Below, in pieces: positions 26,437-35,314 of a DNA stretch of 64,000 nt. The stretch comes from Burkholderiaceae bacterium 16 (GTDB lineage Bacteria; Pseudomonadota; Gammaproteobacteria; Burkholderiales; Burkholderiaceae): contig JYOD01000080.1 in NCBI GenBank assembly GCA_000955785.1, positions 18,374 to 82,373 of the forward strand. The letters are read 5' to 3'. Each line of letters starts with the position of its first letter. Position 1 is the first letter of the stretch. The position numbers and the translations under genes were made by a program. The notes under the pieces are model-generated. The model was not told the origin of the DNA. It ran no database searches and saw only the letters and a program-made list of their open reading frames with translations.

Positions 26437-27207
26437 ATGAGTTTTTCGCAAGCAGTGGTCGGCTCGGTCGGCTGGCTGACCTTGAATCGTCCCGACAAGC
26501 TGAACAGCCTGACCCGCGAGATGGTCGAGGGCATGACCGCGCAGCTGCAGGCCTGGCGCGACGATCCCGCCGTGCGCGTCGCGGTCCTGACCGGTACCGG
26601 ACGAGCCTTCTGCGCGGGCGCCGACCTGAAGCAGGGCGCGGCGCCGCCCGCACCTGGCGAGAAGGACTCCCTCGACATCATCGTGGCGTTCTTCGATACG
26701 CTGCGCGCCTTTCCCAAGCCGGTGATCGCGGCGGTCAACGGCCTGGCGCTGGCTGGCGGGCTGGAAGTGGTGCTGGCCTGCGACATCGTTCTGGCCGCCG
26801 AAAGCGCCCGGCTGGGCGATGCGCACTCGAACTACGGCGTGTTTCCCGGCGGTGGCGGCGCCGCGATCCTGCCGCGCAAGGTGCCGGACAACGTGGCCCG
26901 CTACCTGCTGTTCACCGGCGACTCGCTGAGCGCGGCAGAGATGAAGGGCTATGGCCTGGTCAATGAAGTCCTGGCCGATGCCGAGCTGTGCGATCGCGCC
27001 CAGGCGCTGGGCGACAAGCTGTCCAGGAAGAGCCCGCTGGTCCTTGCGCGCATGAAGCGCGTGGCGGCACAGGCCACCGACAAGACGACGGCCGATGCGC
27101 TGCGCCAGGAGGTGCTGGAGCTGCGCGATCACAAGCGCTCGTACGACATCCAGGAAGGCCTGCGCGCCTTCGCCGAAAAGCGCGAGCCTCAGTTCAGGGG
27201 CTATTGA
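26437..27207 (+). CDS. Enoyl-CoA hydratase/isomerase family protein (crotonase fold)
   Basis: The 256-residue protein has the crotonase core: LTGTGRAFCAGADL near residue 57 for the oxyanion hole and LALAGGLEVVLACDIVLA near 103, which keeps the first catalytic Glu. At the second catalytic position, canonical FGQPE is LGDAH here, so His stands for the usual Glu. This argues against a standard enoyl-CoA hydratase and allows an isomerase, lyase or other crotonase chemistry. The ATG at 26437 has GGAG upstream; longer in-frame sequence is not conserved in style. It precedes an acyl-CoA dehydrogenase gene by 54 bp and is divergent from the chimera regulator. Confidence 0.85.
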   Translation: MSFSQAVVGSVGWLTLNRPDKLNSLTREMVEGMTAQLQAWRDDPAVRVAVLTGTGRAFCAGADLKQGAAPPAPGEKDSLDIIVAFFDTLRAFPKPVIAAVNGLALAGGLEVVLACDIVLAAESARLGDAHSNYGVFPGGGGAAILPRKVPDNVARYLLFTGDSLSAAEMKGYGLVNEVLADAELCDRAQALGDKLSRKSPLVLARMKRVAAQATDKTTADALRQEVLELRDHKRSYDIQEGLRAFAEKREPQFRGY

Positions 27208-27261
27208 TCCCATGCCGCCGGCTTCCCGGCGGCGCCAAACCGAAAGCCAAGAGTATCGACC

Positions 27262-28404
27262 ATGACCTATCAACTTCCCACCGAAGACCAGACCCTGGCG
27301 GTCGAGAGCTTCCGCAAGTTCCTGCAGGCTGAGATCAAGCCGGTCGTCAAGGAGTATCGCGACCGCTTCATCCCCAAGGAGACGATGCGCGAACTGACCC
27401 AGAAGATCGCCCAGTTCGGCTTGCCCGGTTGCACGCTGCCCGTCGAGCATGGTGGCATGGGCCTGTCGTTTACCACGCATTGCATGCTGTTCGAGGAGCT
27501 GGTTGCCTGCTCGTGCGACCTCGCGCTGACCGTGATGATCAATAACGGCATCGCCCGGCGCCTGCTGTCGGCCAGGCCTGAGATCCGCGACCGCTACCTG
27601 CCGGGCATGCTGGCCGGCAAGCTGTTCGGCTGCGCTGGCATCAGCGAGCCGGACGTCGGCTCCAATGTGGCCGAGATCAAGACCCGCGCGGTACGCGACG
27701 GCGACCACTTCATTGTCAACGGCGAGAAGACCTGGATCACCAACGGCGTTTACTCCGACTTCCTGATCTGCACCGTGCGCGGCGAAAACGGTCTCTCGCA
27801 CATCGTGATCGATCGCGAGGAACATGGCTACGAGGCGCGCAATATCCAGAAGATCGGGCTGAACTCGCAATCCACCGCGCAGATCTTCATCACCGATGCG
27901 CGCGTGCCCGCCACCAACCTGATCGACGACGAAGGCGCGGGCCTGAAGAACACCATGAAGATGTTCGAGCACGCGCGCGGCCATGTCGGCATGCTGTCGG
28001 TCGGCATCATGCGGGCGGCGCTCGAAGAGTCGATCGCCTATGCCAAGGAGCGCAAGCAGTTCGGCAAAGTCATCGCCAGCCACCAGCTGATCGCCGCCAA
28101 GATCGCGGACATGGCGATGATGCTGGACGCAGCCCGCCTGATGTGCATGCGCGTGTTCGGCATGATGGATGCCGGCGTGCGCTGCGACCTGGAGGCTTCC
28201 ATGGCCAAGGCCTTCGCCACCGAAGCCGCCGTTCAGGTGTGCCGCGATGCTGTCCAGCTGCACGGCGGCAACGGCATTACCAAGGAGTTCAACGTGGAGC
28301 GCTATCTGCGCGAAGCCATCATCATTCCGATTCCCGACGGCACCACGGAGATCCAGCGCTTATTCATTTCGCGGCGGTTGACAGGGATTTCGGCGTTCAT
28401 CTGA
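27262..28404 (+). CDS. Acyl-CoA dehydrogenase
   Basis: The 380-residue protein is a typical soluble acyl-CoA dehydrogenase. It has FGCAGISEPDVGSNVAEIKT near residue 116, VNGEKTWITNGVYSDF for flavin contact, RKQFGKVIASHQLIAAKIAD near 260, QLHGGNGITKEF near 330 and PDGTTEIQRLFISRR at the end. It is the second gene after the crotonase and probably shares its promoter. It resembles the dehydrogenase at 40350-41513 in the ISEPDVGSNVAEIKTRA block. Substrate unknown. Confidence 0.9.
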   Translation: MTYQLPTEDQTLAVESFRKFLQAEIKPVVKEYRDRFIPKETMRELTQKIAQFGLPGCTLPVEHGGMGLSFTTHCMLFEELVACSCDLALTVMINNGIARRLLSARPEIRDRYLPGMLAGKLFGCAGISEPDVGSNVAEIKTRAVRDGDHFIVNGEKTWITNGVYSDFLICTVRGENGLSHIVIDREEHGYEARNIQKIGLNSQSTAQIFITDARVPATNLIDDEGAGLKNTMKMFEHARGHVGMLSVGIMRAALEESIAYAKERKQFGKVIASHQLIAAKIADMAMMLDAARLMCMRVFGMMDAGVRCDLEASMAKAFATEAAVQVCRDAVQLHGGNGITKEFNVERYLREAIIIPIPDGTTEIQRLFISRRLTGISAFI

Positions 28405-28417
28405 GGGAGGCGCGACG

Positions 28418-28451
28418 AAGGCCAGCGCTGGGGGGCGTCGGCCTTTTCCTT
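28418..28451 (+). terminator. Possible terminator between convergent genes
   Basis: AAGGCC (28418-28423) and GGCCTT (28440-28445) form a six-base stem with a 16-nt loop, followed by TTCCTT. It lies between the plus-strand dehydrogenase stop and the minus-strand LysR stop. The long loop makes it a modest candidate. Confidence 0.35.
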
Positions 28452-28457
28452 GCGCGC

Positions 28458-29366
28458 TTATCCGACGGCTGTGCCATCCTCGGCGCAGAAGCCGGCCAGC
28501 GCCTCGCGGAACTCGCGGCAAAGCGGGGAAAGATAGCCATCGGTGCGCCAGAGCAAGGCCACTTCCGGCTGACGCAACACATCCTGGCCGGCGATCACGC
28601 TGAGGCCGCGGCCTTCAGGCTGCGCTAGCGTGCGCTGCGGTACCAGCCCGAGCAGGTCGGTGCTCCGAAGGAGCTCGGCGATGGAGATGCCGGCTCCCGT
28701 CCATTCCACGGCAACCACGGGCGGCGGCAATCCCCACTGGGCCAACTGGTCTGCCAGCACCTGGTACAGGCTCGACGAGGCTTGCGGGAGGGCCCAGCGC
28801 TCCTGCGCCAGGTTCTCCAGCGTCCCGAGTGCGCCCAGCCTGGGATGGCCCGTGCGTGCGACGATCTGCAGGCGCAATGGCCCCAACGGAACGTGGGAGA
28901 CATCGCGCGGTACATCGGCGGTCATGCCCCCGCAGGCGAAATCCACTTCTCCCGACTGCAGGGCCAGAATCGAGCCCAGGCTCAGGCGCGTTTCGATGGA
29001 AAAGGTGGCCAGCGGTCGCCCGGTAAGGAAGCGCGCGATCACCGGGGACAGCAGCCAGGAAAAGAGATAGGGCGTTGCCGCCAGCCTGATCTTTCCCGAG
29101 CGCGCCGCAGCCTGCGCCTCCACTTCGCCTTCCAGATCACGGGCCGCCAGAACCACGTTTCTTGCCCGCGCCAGCAGCGATTGACCCACCGGGGTCAGGG
29201 TCACGCCACGGGATGTGCGCTCGAACAAGCGCATGCCGGTGTCGGCCTCGAGCCGCGCCAACGCCTTCGACAAGGCCGATTGCGTCTGCCCGAGATGCTC
29301 CGTTGCGCGGTGCAGGCTCCCGTGCTCGGCCACCAGCAAGAACACCCTCAAGTCATCGATTCGCAT
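28458..29366 (-). CDS. LysR-family transcriptional regulator
   Basis: The 302-residue protein has a LysR winged helix-turn-helix at the N-terminus (FLLVAEHGSLHRATEHLGQT at residues 9-28, then SALSKALARLEADTGMRLFE) and a substrate-binding domain of typical length. The start at 29366 (MRIDDLRVF) gives the standard distance to the helix-turn-helix; upstream in-frame sequence is excluded. It is divergent from a TauD-like dioxygenase/Bug/aldolase set, the usual arrangement for a LysR activator and its target. The effector is probably the substrate of that pathway, which is unknown. Confidence 0.92.
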   Translation of the reverse strand: MRIDDLRVFLLVAEHGSLHRATEHLGQTQSALSKALARLEADTGMRLFERTSRGVTLTPVGQSLLARARNVVLAARDLEGEVEAQAAARSGKIRLAATPYLFSWLLSPVIARFLTGRPLATFSIETRLSLGSILALQSGEVDFACGGMTADVPRDVSHVPLGPLRLQIVARTGHPRLGALGTLENLAQERWALPQASSSLYQVLADQLAQWGLPPPVVAVEWTGAGISIAELLRSTDLLGLVPQRTLAQPEGRGLSVIAGQDVLRQPEVALLWRTDGYLSPLCREFREALAGFCAEDGTAVG

Positions 29367-29529
29367 GGCACTGCCGACCGGTAGTTGGAATGCGCTTGAA
29401 GTATGCCGGAATGGAATCACCCCGCACAAGCGGGGAATCACTGACGCGCTTTGTAGTGGTTAGAGTGAATCCCCTATGCGCGATGCACGGGATCGCATCG
29501 ACATCGCCACGATAACCTGGAGACTGCTG
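29367..29529. promoter_or_regulatory. LysR/dioxygenase divergent control region
   Basis: The 163-bp region contains a hairpin-like palindrome CCCCGC-ACAA-GCGGGG (29420-29435) inside two direct GGAATCAC copies (29413-29420 and 29434-29441), one helical-turn multiple apart (21 bp). Such an arrangement is a plausible LysR binding site. The function is inferred from position only. Confidence 0.5.
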
Positions 29530-30555
29530 ATGAATACAAGTACGGAATCCCTCGATCCGGCCCTGATCGATCAACTTGGCAAGGACGTGCAATGCCATGA
29601 GCTCCAGCCCGGACGGCCACCGCTGTTCATTGAGCCGAAGGGTGGTGAGTTGCTGGACCGGGCACTGTTTCGCGCCTGGACCCGGCGCGTGAAGCCCGTC
29701 CTCGAACAACTCATCACCCGGCATGGCGGCATCGTGCTGCGCGGATTTCCGACGCCGGAGACCGACGACTTCGCAGATCTCATCGAACAGTTCCCGCCGT
29801 TTGAAGATGGTTATGTCGGCGGGCGCGCGCCGCGCACGCAGATCAGCGGCAAGGTGATGGAGGCGACAAGGCTGGAAGCCAGCGCCGGGCTGGGCGTGCA
29901 TTCGGAAATGGCGTACCGCCGCCAGTATCCGAAGCGCATCGCCTTTTTCTCGCGGCGCACGGCGCCCCAAGGCGGCGAGACCACGATTGCGGACGCGCGC
30001 AGTTTTGCATACGACATGGCGCCGGAGTTGGTTGCAAAGATCACTGAGCTTGGCATTCGCTCGGCGCTGAACTATGGCCCCAGATCCGAGGCCGTTGAGC
30101 AGTCCTACGCCGACATGGACCGGCACGGCTGGAACCATGCCTTCAACACGGAGGACCCGGCCGAGGTGGAATCGCTATGCGCCGCGCGCGGCCTCGAACC
30201 GTTGTGGCATGACGACGGCTCGCTGACCGTGTTCACCACGCTCGACCCGTTCCTGTGCCATCCCTTGACCGGCAGAAAGCTCTATCGCTCGGGGCTGCAC
30301 AGGGCGCACACGGCGACCGAGGTCCTGAGTACCGAAATCCGCAAGAACCACAAGTACCCGACCGGCATGTTCCTCGGCAAACAAGCGCGCCTTGACCCGT
30401 CGGAGGTCGATCACATCAACGCGATCTGCGACAAGGCAACCATCAGCTGGCCATGGCGCGACGGCGACGTGATGCTACTGGACAACCTACAAGTATGGCA
30501 CGGCCGCAATCCGTACGAGGGCCCGCGAGATGTGCAGGTCGCGCTGCTGGAATGA
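29530..30555 (+). CDS. TauD/TfdA-like Fe(II)/2-oxoglutarate dioxygenase
   Basis: The 341-residue protein fits the TauD/clavaminate-synthase-like oxygenases. The proximal metal motif is His124-Ser-Glu126 in GLGVHSEMAYRR, so the acidic ligand is Glu, as in the clavaminate synthase branch, and not the Asp of TauD. The distal His is about residue 324 in VWHGRNPYEGPR, with the following Arg in place to bind 2-oxoglutarate. FFSRRTAPQGGETTIADAR near residue 145 is typical of the family. The chosen ATG at 29530 gives MNTSTES; upstream codons look non-coding. Hydroxylation or oxidative cleavage of a carboxylate taken up by the next gene's product is a reasonable guess. Confidence 0.87.
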   Translation: MNTSTESLDPALIDQLGKDVQCHELQPGRPPLFIEPKGGELLDRALFRAWTRRVKPVLEQLITRHGGIVLRGFPTPETDDFADLIEQFPPFEDGYVGGRAPRTQISGKVMEATRLEASAGLGVHSEMAYRRQYPKRIAFFSRRTAPQGGETTIADARSFAYDMAPELVAKITELGIRSALNYGPRSEAVEQSYADMDRHGWNHAFNTEDPAEVESLCAARGLEPLWHDDGSLTVFTTLDPFLCHPLTGRKLYRSGLHRAHTATEVLSTEIRKNHKYPTGMFLGKQARLDPSEVDHINAICDKATISWPWRDGDVMLLDNLQVWHGRNPYEGPRDVQVALLE

Positions 30556-30655
30556 CGACATCTGGCCGGCAGTGCGCCAGTGGCGGAGGCGGGCGCCTCG
30601 CCTGTGGCGTGCCGGCTTCCCAAGACCATCAATAAATGAATGCAGGAGACAAACC

Positions 30656-31648
30656 ATGCATACAGTCAATGGACTCAGGCGCTTCGCCGGGGCCCTGGCC
30701 ACCCTGGTGCTTGCCACGTGTGGCGCGAGCCTAGCCCACGCCGCTGAGCAAGCGTATCCATCGCACCCGGTCAAGGTCGTGGTGCCTTCGGTGCCGGGTG
30801 GGCCCATCGATGCCGTGTCGCGCCTGGTCAGCAACAAGCTATCGGCGCGGCTCGGCACGGGTTTCTACATCGAGAACAAGCCCGGCGGCAATGTCCAGAT
30901 CGGCACCAGCTACGTGGCGAAGTCCGATCCGGACGGCTACACCCTGCTGACAACGGCACCGGCCCATATCATCAATCCGCTGCTGTACGGCAAGCTGCCC
31001 TATGACCCCGTCAAGGACCTGACCGGCGTGGCCATGATGGCCAAGGTGCCGCTTCTCGTCGTCGTCAATGGCGAGCTGCCCGTCCATTCGGTTGCGGATC
31101 TGATCGCATGGGGAAGGGCTCATCCGGACCGGCTGCGGTATGGCAGCTCCGGCGCTGGCTCCAGCGCGAACCTGGTTGGCGAACTGCTTTCCATGAACGC
31201 CGGCCTCAAGCTGGAACATATTCCGTACAAGGGCGCCGCGGCCGTCCTGCCTGACCTGCTGGCGGGCCGCCTTGAAATCATGATCGACACGCTGCAGTTG
31301 TTCGCCCCGTACATCAAGGCCGGCAAGTTGCGCGCCATTGCCTTCACCGGCGCGGCCCGCATGCCGGCAATGCCGAACGTGCCAACGCTCGCGGAATCGG
31401 GCTATCCGGACGTTGTAGCCAACTCCTGGCTTGCCATCGTCGCGCCGGCCAGGACACCACAGAACGTGATCGACAAGCTGGCGCGCACGGTGGGCGACGT
31501 GCTGAAGGAACCGGACGTGCGCAAGCAGATCAGTGACTACGGCATGGAACCGGACACCATGACGCCGGCGCAGCTCAACCGCTACTTCGATGCGGAAAGC
31601 CAGCGCTGGAGCAAGGTAGTCAAGGCAGGCAACATTCGAGTGGAGTAA
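30656..31648 (+). CDS. Bug-family solute-binding protein
   Basis: The 330-residue protein has a signal peptide (cleavage near AHA/AEQAYPS), HPVKVVVPSVPGGPIDAVSR, NKPGGNVQIGTSYVAKS and DPDGYTLL. AGGAGA precedes the ATG at 30656. It differs from the three closely related Bug proteins in the window and belongs to the dioxygenase operon, 100 bp after it. It likely binds the dioxygenase substrate or a precursor in the periplasm. Confidence 0.9.
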   Translation: MHTVNGLRRFAGALATLVLATCGASLAHAAEQAYPSHPVKVVVPSVPGGPIDAVSRLVSNKLSARLGTGFYIENKPGGNVQIGTSYVAKSDPDGYTLLTTAPAHIINPLLYGKLPYDPVKDLTGVAMMAKVPLLVVVNGELPVHSVADLIAWGRAHPDRLRYGSSGAGSSANLVGELLSMNAGLKLEHIPYKGAAAVLPDLLAGRLEIMIDTLQLFAPYIKAGKLRAIAFTGAARMPAMPNVPTLAESGYPDVVANSWLAIVAPARTPQNVIDKLARTVGDVLKEPDVRKQISDYGMEPDTMTPAQLNRYFDAESQRWSKVVKAGNIRVE

Positions 31649-31665
31649 GGGACCAAGGAGTGCAG

Positions 31666-32448
31666 ATGACCGACGTAATATCCATGCCGCGCGAAGCCGT
31701 GCGGGCCAACGTCAGCGAGACGGAATGGGCCTCCCGCGTGCAGCTCGCCGCCTGCTATCGGCTCATGGACCGGTACGGCATGACCGACCTGATCTACAAC
31801 CACATCACTCTCGGGATACCCGGCACGGAGCATCTTCTCATCAATGCGTATGGCTACCTGTATTCGGAAATCTGCGCGTCGAACCTGATCAAGATCGACC
31901 TGGACGGCAATGTGCTGCTCAGCCCGCAGGATGAGCACGGCTACGAGGTGAACCGCGCCGGCATGGTGATCCATACGGCAATTCACAAGGCCAGGCCGGA
32001 TGTGGGCTGCGTCATCCATACGCATACCCGGGCGGGGATGGCCGTGTCCGCCATGAAATCGGGCCTGTTGCCCTTGACGCAGACCGCGCTCAGGTTCTGC
32101 GGAAAGACCGCCTATCACGACTTCGACAATCCCGTGGTGGAGATGGGGCAGCAGGCAGGGCTCATTCACTCTCTCGGCCACCATGAAGTCATGGTGCTGC
32201 GCAACCACGGGCTGCTGGCGGTCGGTCCGGGCGTGGCGGAGACGTTCAATCGCATGTACTGGCTGGAGATGGCCTGCAAGGCCCAGGTCGACGCCATGGC
32301 CTCGGGCATGGAACTGGTCATTCCCTCGCAGCACGTGATCGATGAAACGCGGGCCGTGATGGACGCGCGCGCAAACACGTTCGGCAAGCGGGAATGGCCG
32401 GCGCTGCTGCGCCAGGTGGAACGCATCGATCCCGGGTACAGGAACTGA
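31666..32448 (+). CDS. Class II aldolase/adducin family protein
   Basis: The 260-residue protein belongs to the class II aldolase/adducin fold. LIYNHITLGIPGTEH lies near residue 43, the zinc-binding VIHTHTRAGMAVS near 116 and VLRNHGLLAVGPGVAETF near 175, supplying the usual His ligands. AAGGAG is 5 bp upstream of the ATG at 31666; a GTG six bases earlier is also in frame. Family members cleave or decarboxylate small hydroxy/keto acids and sugar phosphates. As third gene after the dioxygenase it may cleave the oxygenated product. Confidence 0.85.
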   Translation: MTDVISMPREAVRANVSETEWASRVQLAACYRLMDRYGMTDLIYNHITLGIPGTEHLLINAYGYLYSEICASNLIKIDLDGNVLLSPQDEHGYEVNRAGMVIHTAIHKARPDVGCVIHTHTRAGMAVSAMKSGLLPLTQTALRFCGKTAYHDFDNPVVEMGQQAGLIHSLGHHEVMVLRNHGLLAVGPGVAETFNRMYWLEMACKAQVDAMASGMELVIPSQHVIDETRAVMDARANTFGKREWPALLRQVERIDPGYRN

Positions 32449-32476
32449 CAAACGAGCAGGCGAGCAGGCGAACACA

Positions 32477-32509
32477 CGCAGGTGCTGCCCGGAGAGGGCT
32501 GCACCTGCG
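32477..32509. terminator. Strong hairpin between convergent genes
   Basis: CGCAGGTGC and GCACCTGCG form a perfect nine-base stem that continues through one T/T mismatch into GCCC/GGGC around a GGAGA loop. It sits exactly between the convergent aldolase and Bug genes and can act in both directions. There is no T run on either side, so it may serve as mRNA end protection or a Rho-assisted terminator. Confidence 0.55.
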
Positions 32510-32522
32510 CCACGCCAGCGAA

Positions 32523-33536
32523 TCACTCAGGCTGCAGGCCTGAGACCGCTATCATGCGCTTCCAGATGGCTTGATCGGAAATGACCGTCTTGCCCAGTTC
32601 AGCGCCGGTTCCAGGGTTCGGCATGGTGCCATGGGTGGCGTGATGAGCCATGGCGGTCGGCGAGGTCGCGAATTCCAGGATCAGCCGCTCAAGCTTGCTG
32701 ACGATCGCCGCTGGCGTGCCCGCCGGCGCGAACAGCCCGACCCAACTGATCCTTGAGATGGCATCCGCCATGGCGGCGTCCTGCATGCCGGTTTCCGCGA
32801 GCGTCGGCACGCCCGGCGCCTGCGGCAGCCGCTTGGCGCTCAGCATGGCAAGCGCGCGCAGTTTGCCCGACTGCAGCTGCGGCAGGATGTAGGAAGCCTC
32901 GACGACGCTGTAGTCCACCACGCCGCTGATCAGGTCGGGCAACAGGCTGGCCGCGGACTTATAGGGAACATTGGCCGATTTGATCCCTGCTGCCTCATTG
33001 AAGGCCGACACAATCACCCGATAGCCCGTACTGACGGTGGCGCAGTTGAGCGAGCCCGGCTTCGCGCGCCCTGCGGCAACCAGCTCGGCGACCGTCTTGA
33101 AGGGCGAGGTGCCCGGCACTAGCAATGCCAGCGAAAGCGAAGAGACGCGGGCCAGCGGCACGAAGTCCCTGACCGGGTCGTAAGGCAGGCGCTTGAACAG
33201 GAAGGGATTGGCGGACATCGCGCTGGACGCGGCAAGCAGCAGGGTGTAGCCGTCGGGCGCTGCCTTCGCCACGTAATCGGTGGCGATGATCATGTTGGCT
33301 CCGGGGCGATTCTCGACCACAACGCTCTGCCCAAGGGCCTCACCAAGGTACTTGGCCAGTTGACGGCTGTAGTCATCCAGCACCGTGCCCGGGCTCGTGA
33401 TCGAGACGATCTTGATATACCGCTCTGGATACTTCTGCGTCTGCGCCCTCGCCGGCGACGCAAGTGCCAGTAGCGCGCCGCCGGCGGCGGCGAAGCCGAT
33501 GATGCGTCGTCGGGTCCGTGAATCCGGGGTGTCCAT
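32523..33536 (-). CDS. Bug-family solute-binding protein
   Basis: The 337-residue protein starts with a twin-Arg-like basic stretch (SRTRRRIIGFAAAGG) and signal peptide, then YPERYIKIVSITSPGTV, NRPGANMIIATDYVAKAA, APDGYTLLLAAS and the C-terminal SGLQPE. It is very similar in layout to the Bug proteins at 7241-8233 and 21038-22015. It is the last gene of the ten-gene minus-strand unit headed by iclR. The start at 33536 was chosen at MDTPDSRTRRR, because the longer frame has no signal peptide at its N-terminus. Confidence 0.9.
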   Translation of the reverse strand: MDTPDSRTRRRIIGFAAAGGALLALASPARAQTQKYPERYIKIVSITSPGTVLDDYSRQLAKYLGEALGQSVVVENRPGANMIIATDYVAKAAPDGYTLLLAASSAMSANPFLFKRLPYDPVRDFVPLARVSSLSLALLVPGTSPFKTVAELVAAGRAKPGSLNCATVSTGYRVIVSAFNEAAGIKSANVPYKSAASLLPDLISGVVDYSVVEASYILPQLQSGKLRALAMLSAKRLPQAPGVPTLAETGMQDAAMADAISRISWVGLFAPAGTPAAIVSKLERLILEFATSPTAMAHHATHGTMPNPGTGAELGKTVISDQAIWKRMIAVSGLQPE

Positions 33537-33645
33537 GCGTTCTCCTCGAGTTTTCTTATGCGTGATCGGCACGGTGTCTGCCCGTCGGGGGATCGGCGGG
33601 CCGACATCCGGACGGCGCCATCCGGATGTCGACGCCTTCCCAACC

Positions 33646-35214
33646 TCAGGCCACCCGCCGCGTGCGTCCCTTCCAGTACTTCTCCCGCACCTGCCGGCGC
33701 TGCACCTTGCCCACGACGCTGACCGGCAACTCCGGGACGAACGCGATCGCCTTGGGCGCCTTGAACCGGCCGATGCTGGTCTTGACGTGCTCGATGAGTT
33801 CTTCCTCGCTGACCTCAGTGCCTTGCTTGAGCACGACCTCGGCGTGAACGGCCTCGCCCCATTGCTCATGCGGCACGCCGACCACGGCGGAGATGGCGAC
33901 GGCAGGATGCGAGTTCAACGCGGCTTCGACCTCGATGGCATAGACGTTGAAGCCGCCGGTGATGATCATGTCCTTCTTGCGGTCCACGATGAACAGGAAG
34001 CCATCCTCATCGACATAGCCGAGGTCGCCGGACTTCCAGAAGCCGTTCTCGAATTCAGCGGCCGTTCCCTCGGGGTTGTTGAAGTACCCGGGAATGATCC
34101 CGCGGCCACGTAGCCAGATCTCTCCGGTCTGTCCCGGCGGGAGCTCCTTGCCGGCTTCGTCGACAACCCGCAGTTCCGTGCCCGCGATCACCCGGCCCGC
34201 GGAGCCCAGCCGTTCATCCGTGGCGGTGGCGTGATCGGCCTTGGTCAGCGCGCTCACACGCTGGATGCACTCGGTGGAGCCGTACACCTGCACGAAGATA
34301 TTGCCGAAGCGCTGCTGCAGCTGCCGCAACTTGACCGGGCTCATCGGCGCCGCGCCATAGAAGAGGGTGCTCAGGCTGGACAGGTTGTAGGCCGACGCCT
34401 GCGCCATGTCCAGCAGGCGGTAGAGCAGGGTGGGCACCATCATGCCGATGGTGATCTTCTCGGTTTCGACGTTGCGGCACCATAGGTCCAGGTCGGGCAT
34501 GTTCTGCGTGACCGTGCAGCCGCCGCGGAACAGCGTGGGCAGCATGCCCATGCCCGAGCCGTGGCTGATCGGCGCCATGTGCATGTAGCGCGTGCCGGCG
34601 TCCAGCCAGTGCTCGTCCACCGCATAGAACGAATCGCGGTTGGAGAGCCAGTTGTCCATGGTGTACTGCGCGCACTTGCTCTTGCCGGTGGTGCCGCCGG
34701 TGAAGCGGTACACCAGGATGTCGCTGGTGGTGTCGCTTTCGATGCCGGGATCCGTATCCTCGACGCCTTCGAGCAAGTCGCTGAAGCAGGACAGGCCGTC
34801 GCGCGCGGTTGCGGGCGGGTCCATGCAGACTACCTGGATGCCGCGCTCGCGCAGCATATCGAAGTAGCGGTCGAGCAGCGCGTTCTCAAGGAATACGACC
34901 TTGGGGCGGATGAAATCGATCTGCCAGCGGTGCTCGTCGATGGAGTCGCGGTAGTTGGTCCAGGCGACGGCGGCCTCGCCCTTGAGAGCGGTCCAGGCAT
35001 GCAGCAGCGACAGGTTGTCGTTTTCGAGGATGCACATGTAAATGTCGCCACGGCGCAGCGACAGCCGCTCGCGCATCATGTTGACGACACGATTGGTGTA
35101 GCGATGCAGCTCCGGGTGGGTGAAGCGCCGGTTGCGCTCAATGTTGACCAGCGCTTCGCGGTCGCGATGGAGCATTGCCAGTTGCCCGGTCAAGCGGGCG
35201 AAGTTCATCTTCAT
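33646..35214 (-). CDS. AMP-forming acyl-CoA synthetase
   Basis: The 522-residue protein is a full adenylate-forming ligase. The phosphate loop YRFTGGTTGKSKCAQ lies near residue 173, FVQVYGSTECIQ near 305, FWKSGDLGYVDEDGFLFIVD near 400 and the C-terminal Lys region LPVSVVGKVQRRQVR near 500. GGAGA precedes the ATG at 35214; two further Met codons are possible starts. It converts a carboxylic acid, ATP and CoA to acyl-CoA, AMP and pyrophosphate. It follows the racemase gene in the iclR-led unit, so the racemase may act directly on its product, a 2-methyl-branched acyl-CoA. Confidence 0.9.
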   Translation of the reverse strand: MKMNFARLTGQLAMLHRDREALVNIERNRRFTHPELHRYTNRVVNMMRERLSLRRGDIYMCILENDNLSLLHAWTALKGEAAVAWTNYRDSIDEHRWQIDFIRPKVVFLENALLDRYFDMLRERGIQVVCMDPPATARDGLSCFSDLLEGVEDTDPGIESDTTSDILVYRFTGGTTGKSKCAQYTMDNWLSNRDSFYAVDEHWLDAGTRYMHMAPISHGSGMGMLPTLFRGGCTVTQNMPDLDLWCRNVETEKITIGMMVPTLLYRLLDMAQASAYNLSSLSTLFYGAAPMSPVKLRQLQQRFGNIFVQVYGSTECIQRVSALTKADHATATDERLGSAGRVIAGTELRVVDEAGKELPPGQTGEIWLRGRGIIPGYFNNPEGTAAEFENGFWKSGDLGYVDEDGFLFIVDRKKDMIITGGFNVYAIEVEAALNSHPAVAISAVVGVPHEQWGEAVHAEVVLKQGTEVSEEELIEHVKTSIGRFKAPKAIAFVPELPVSVVGKVQRRQVREKYWKGRTRRVA

Positions 35215-35314
35215 TCTTGTCTCCGTCATGCAAATGTGGCGCATGCCTGGCGTTTCATGCGCCAAATAGTCTGTTGGCAGTGCCCTGGCCCTTGCTGGCG
35301 CCGCACCAGTGTTG

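Noticed and set aside
26197..28263. A 688-codon minus-strand frame running from the chimera regulator region across the crotonase and dehydrogenase genes
   Set aside because: Composition is that of a shadow frame; both plus-strand genes have full family motifs and ribosome-binding sites.
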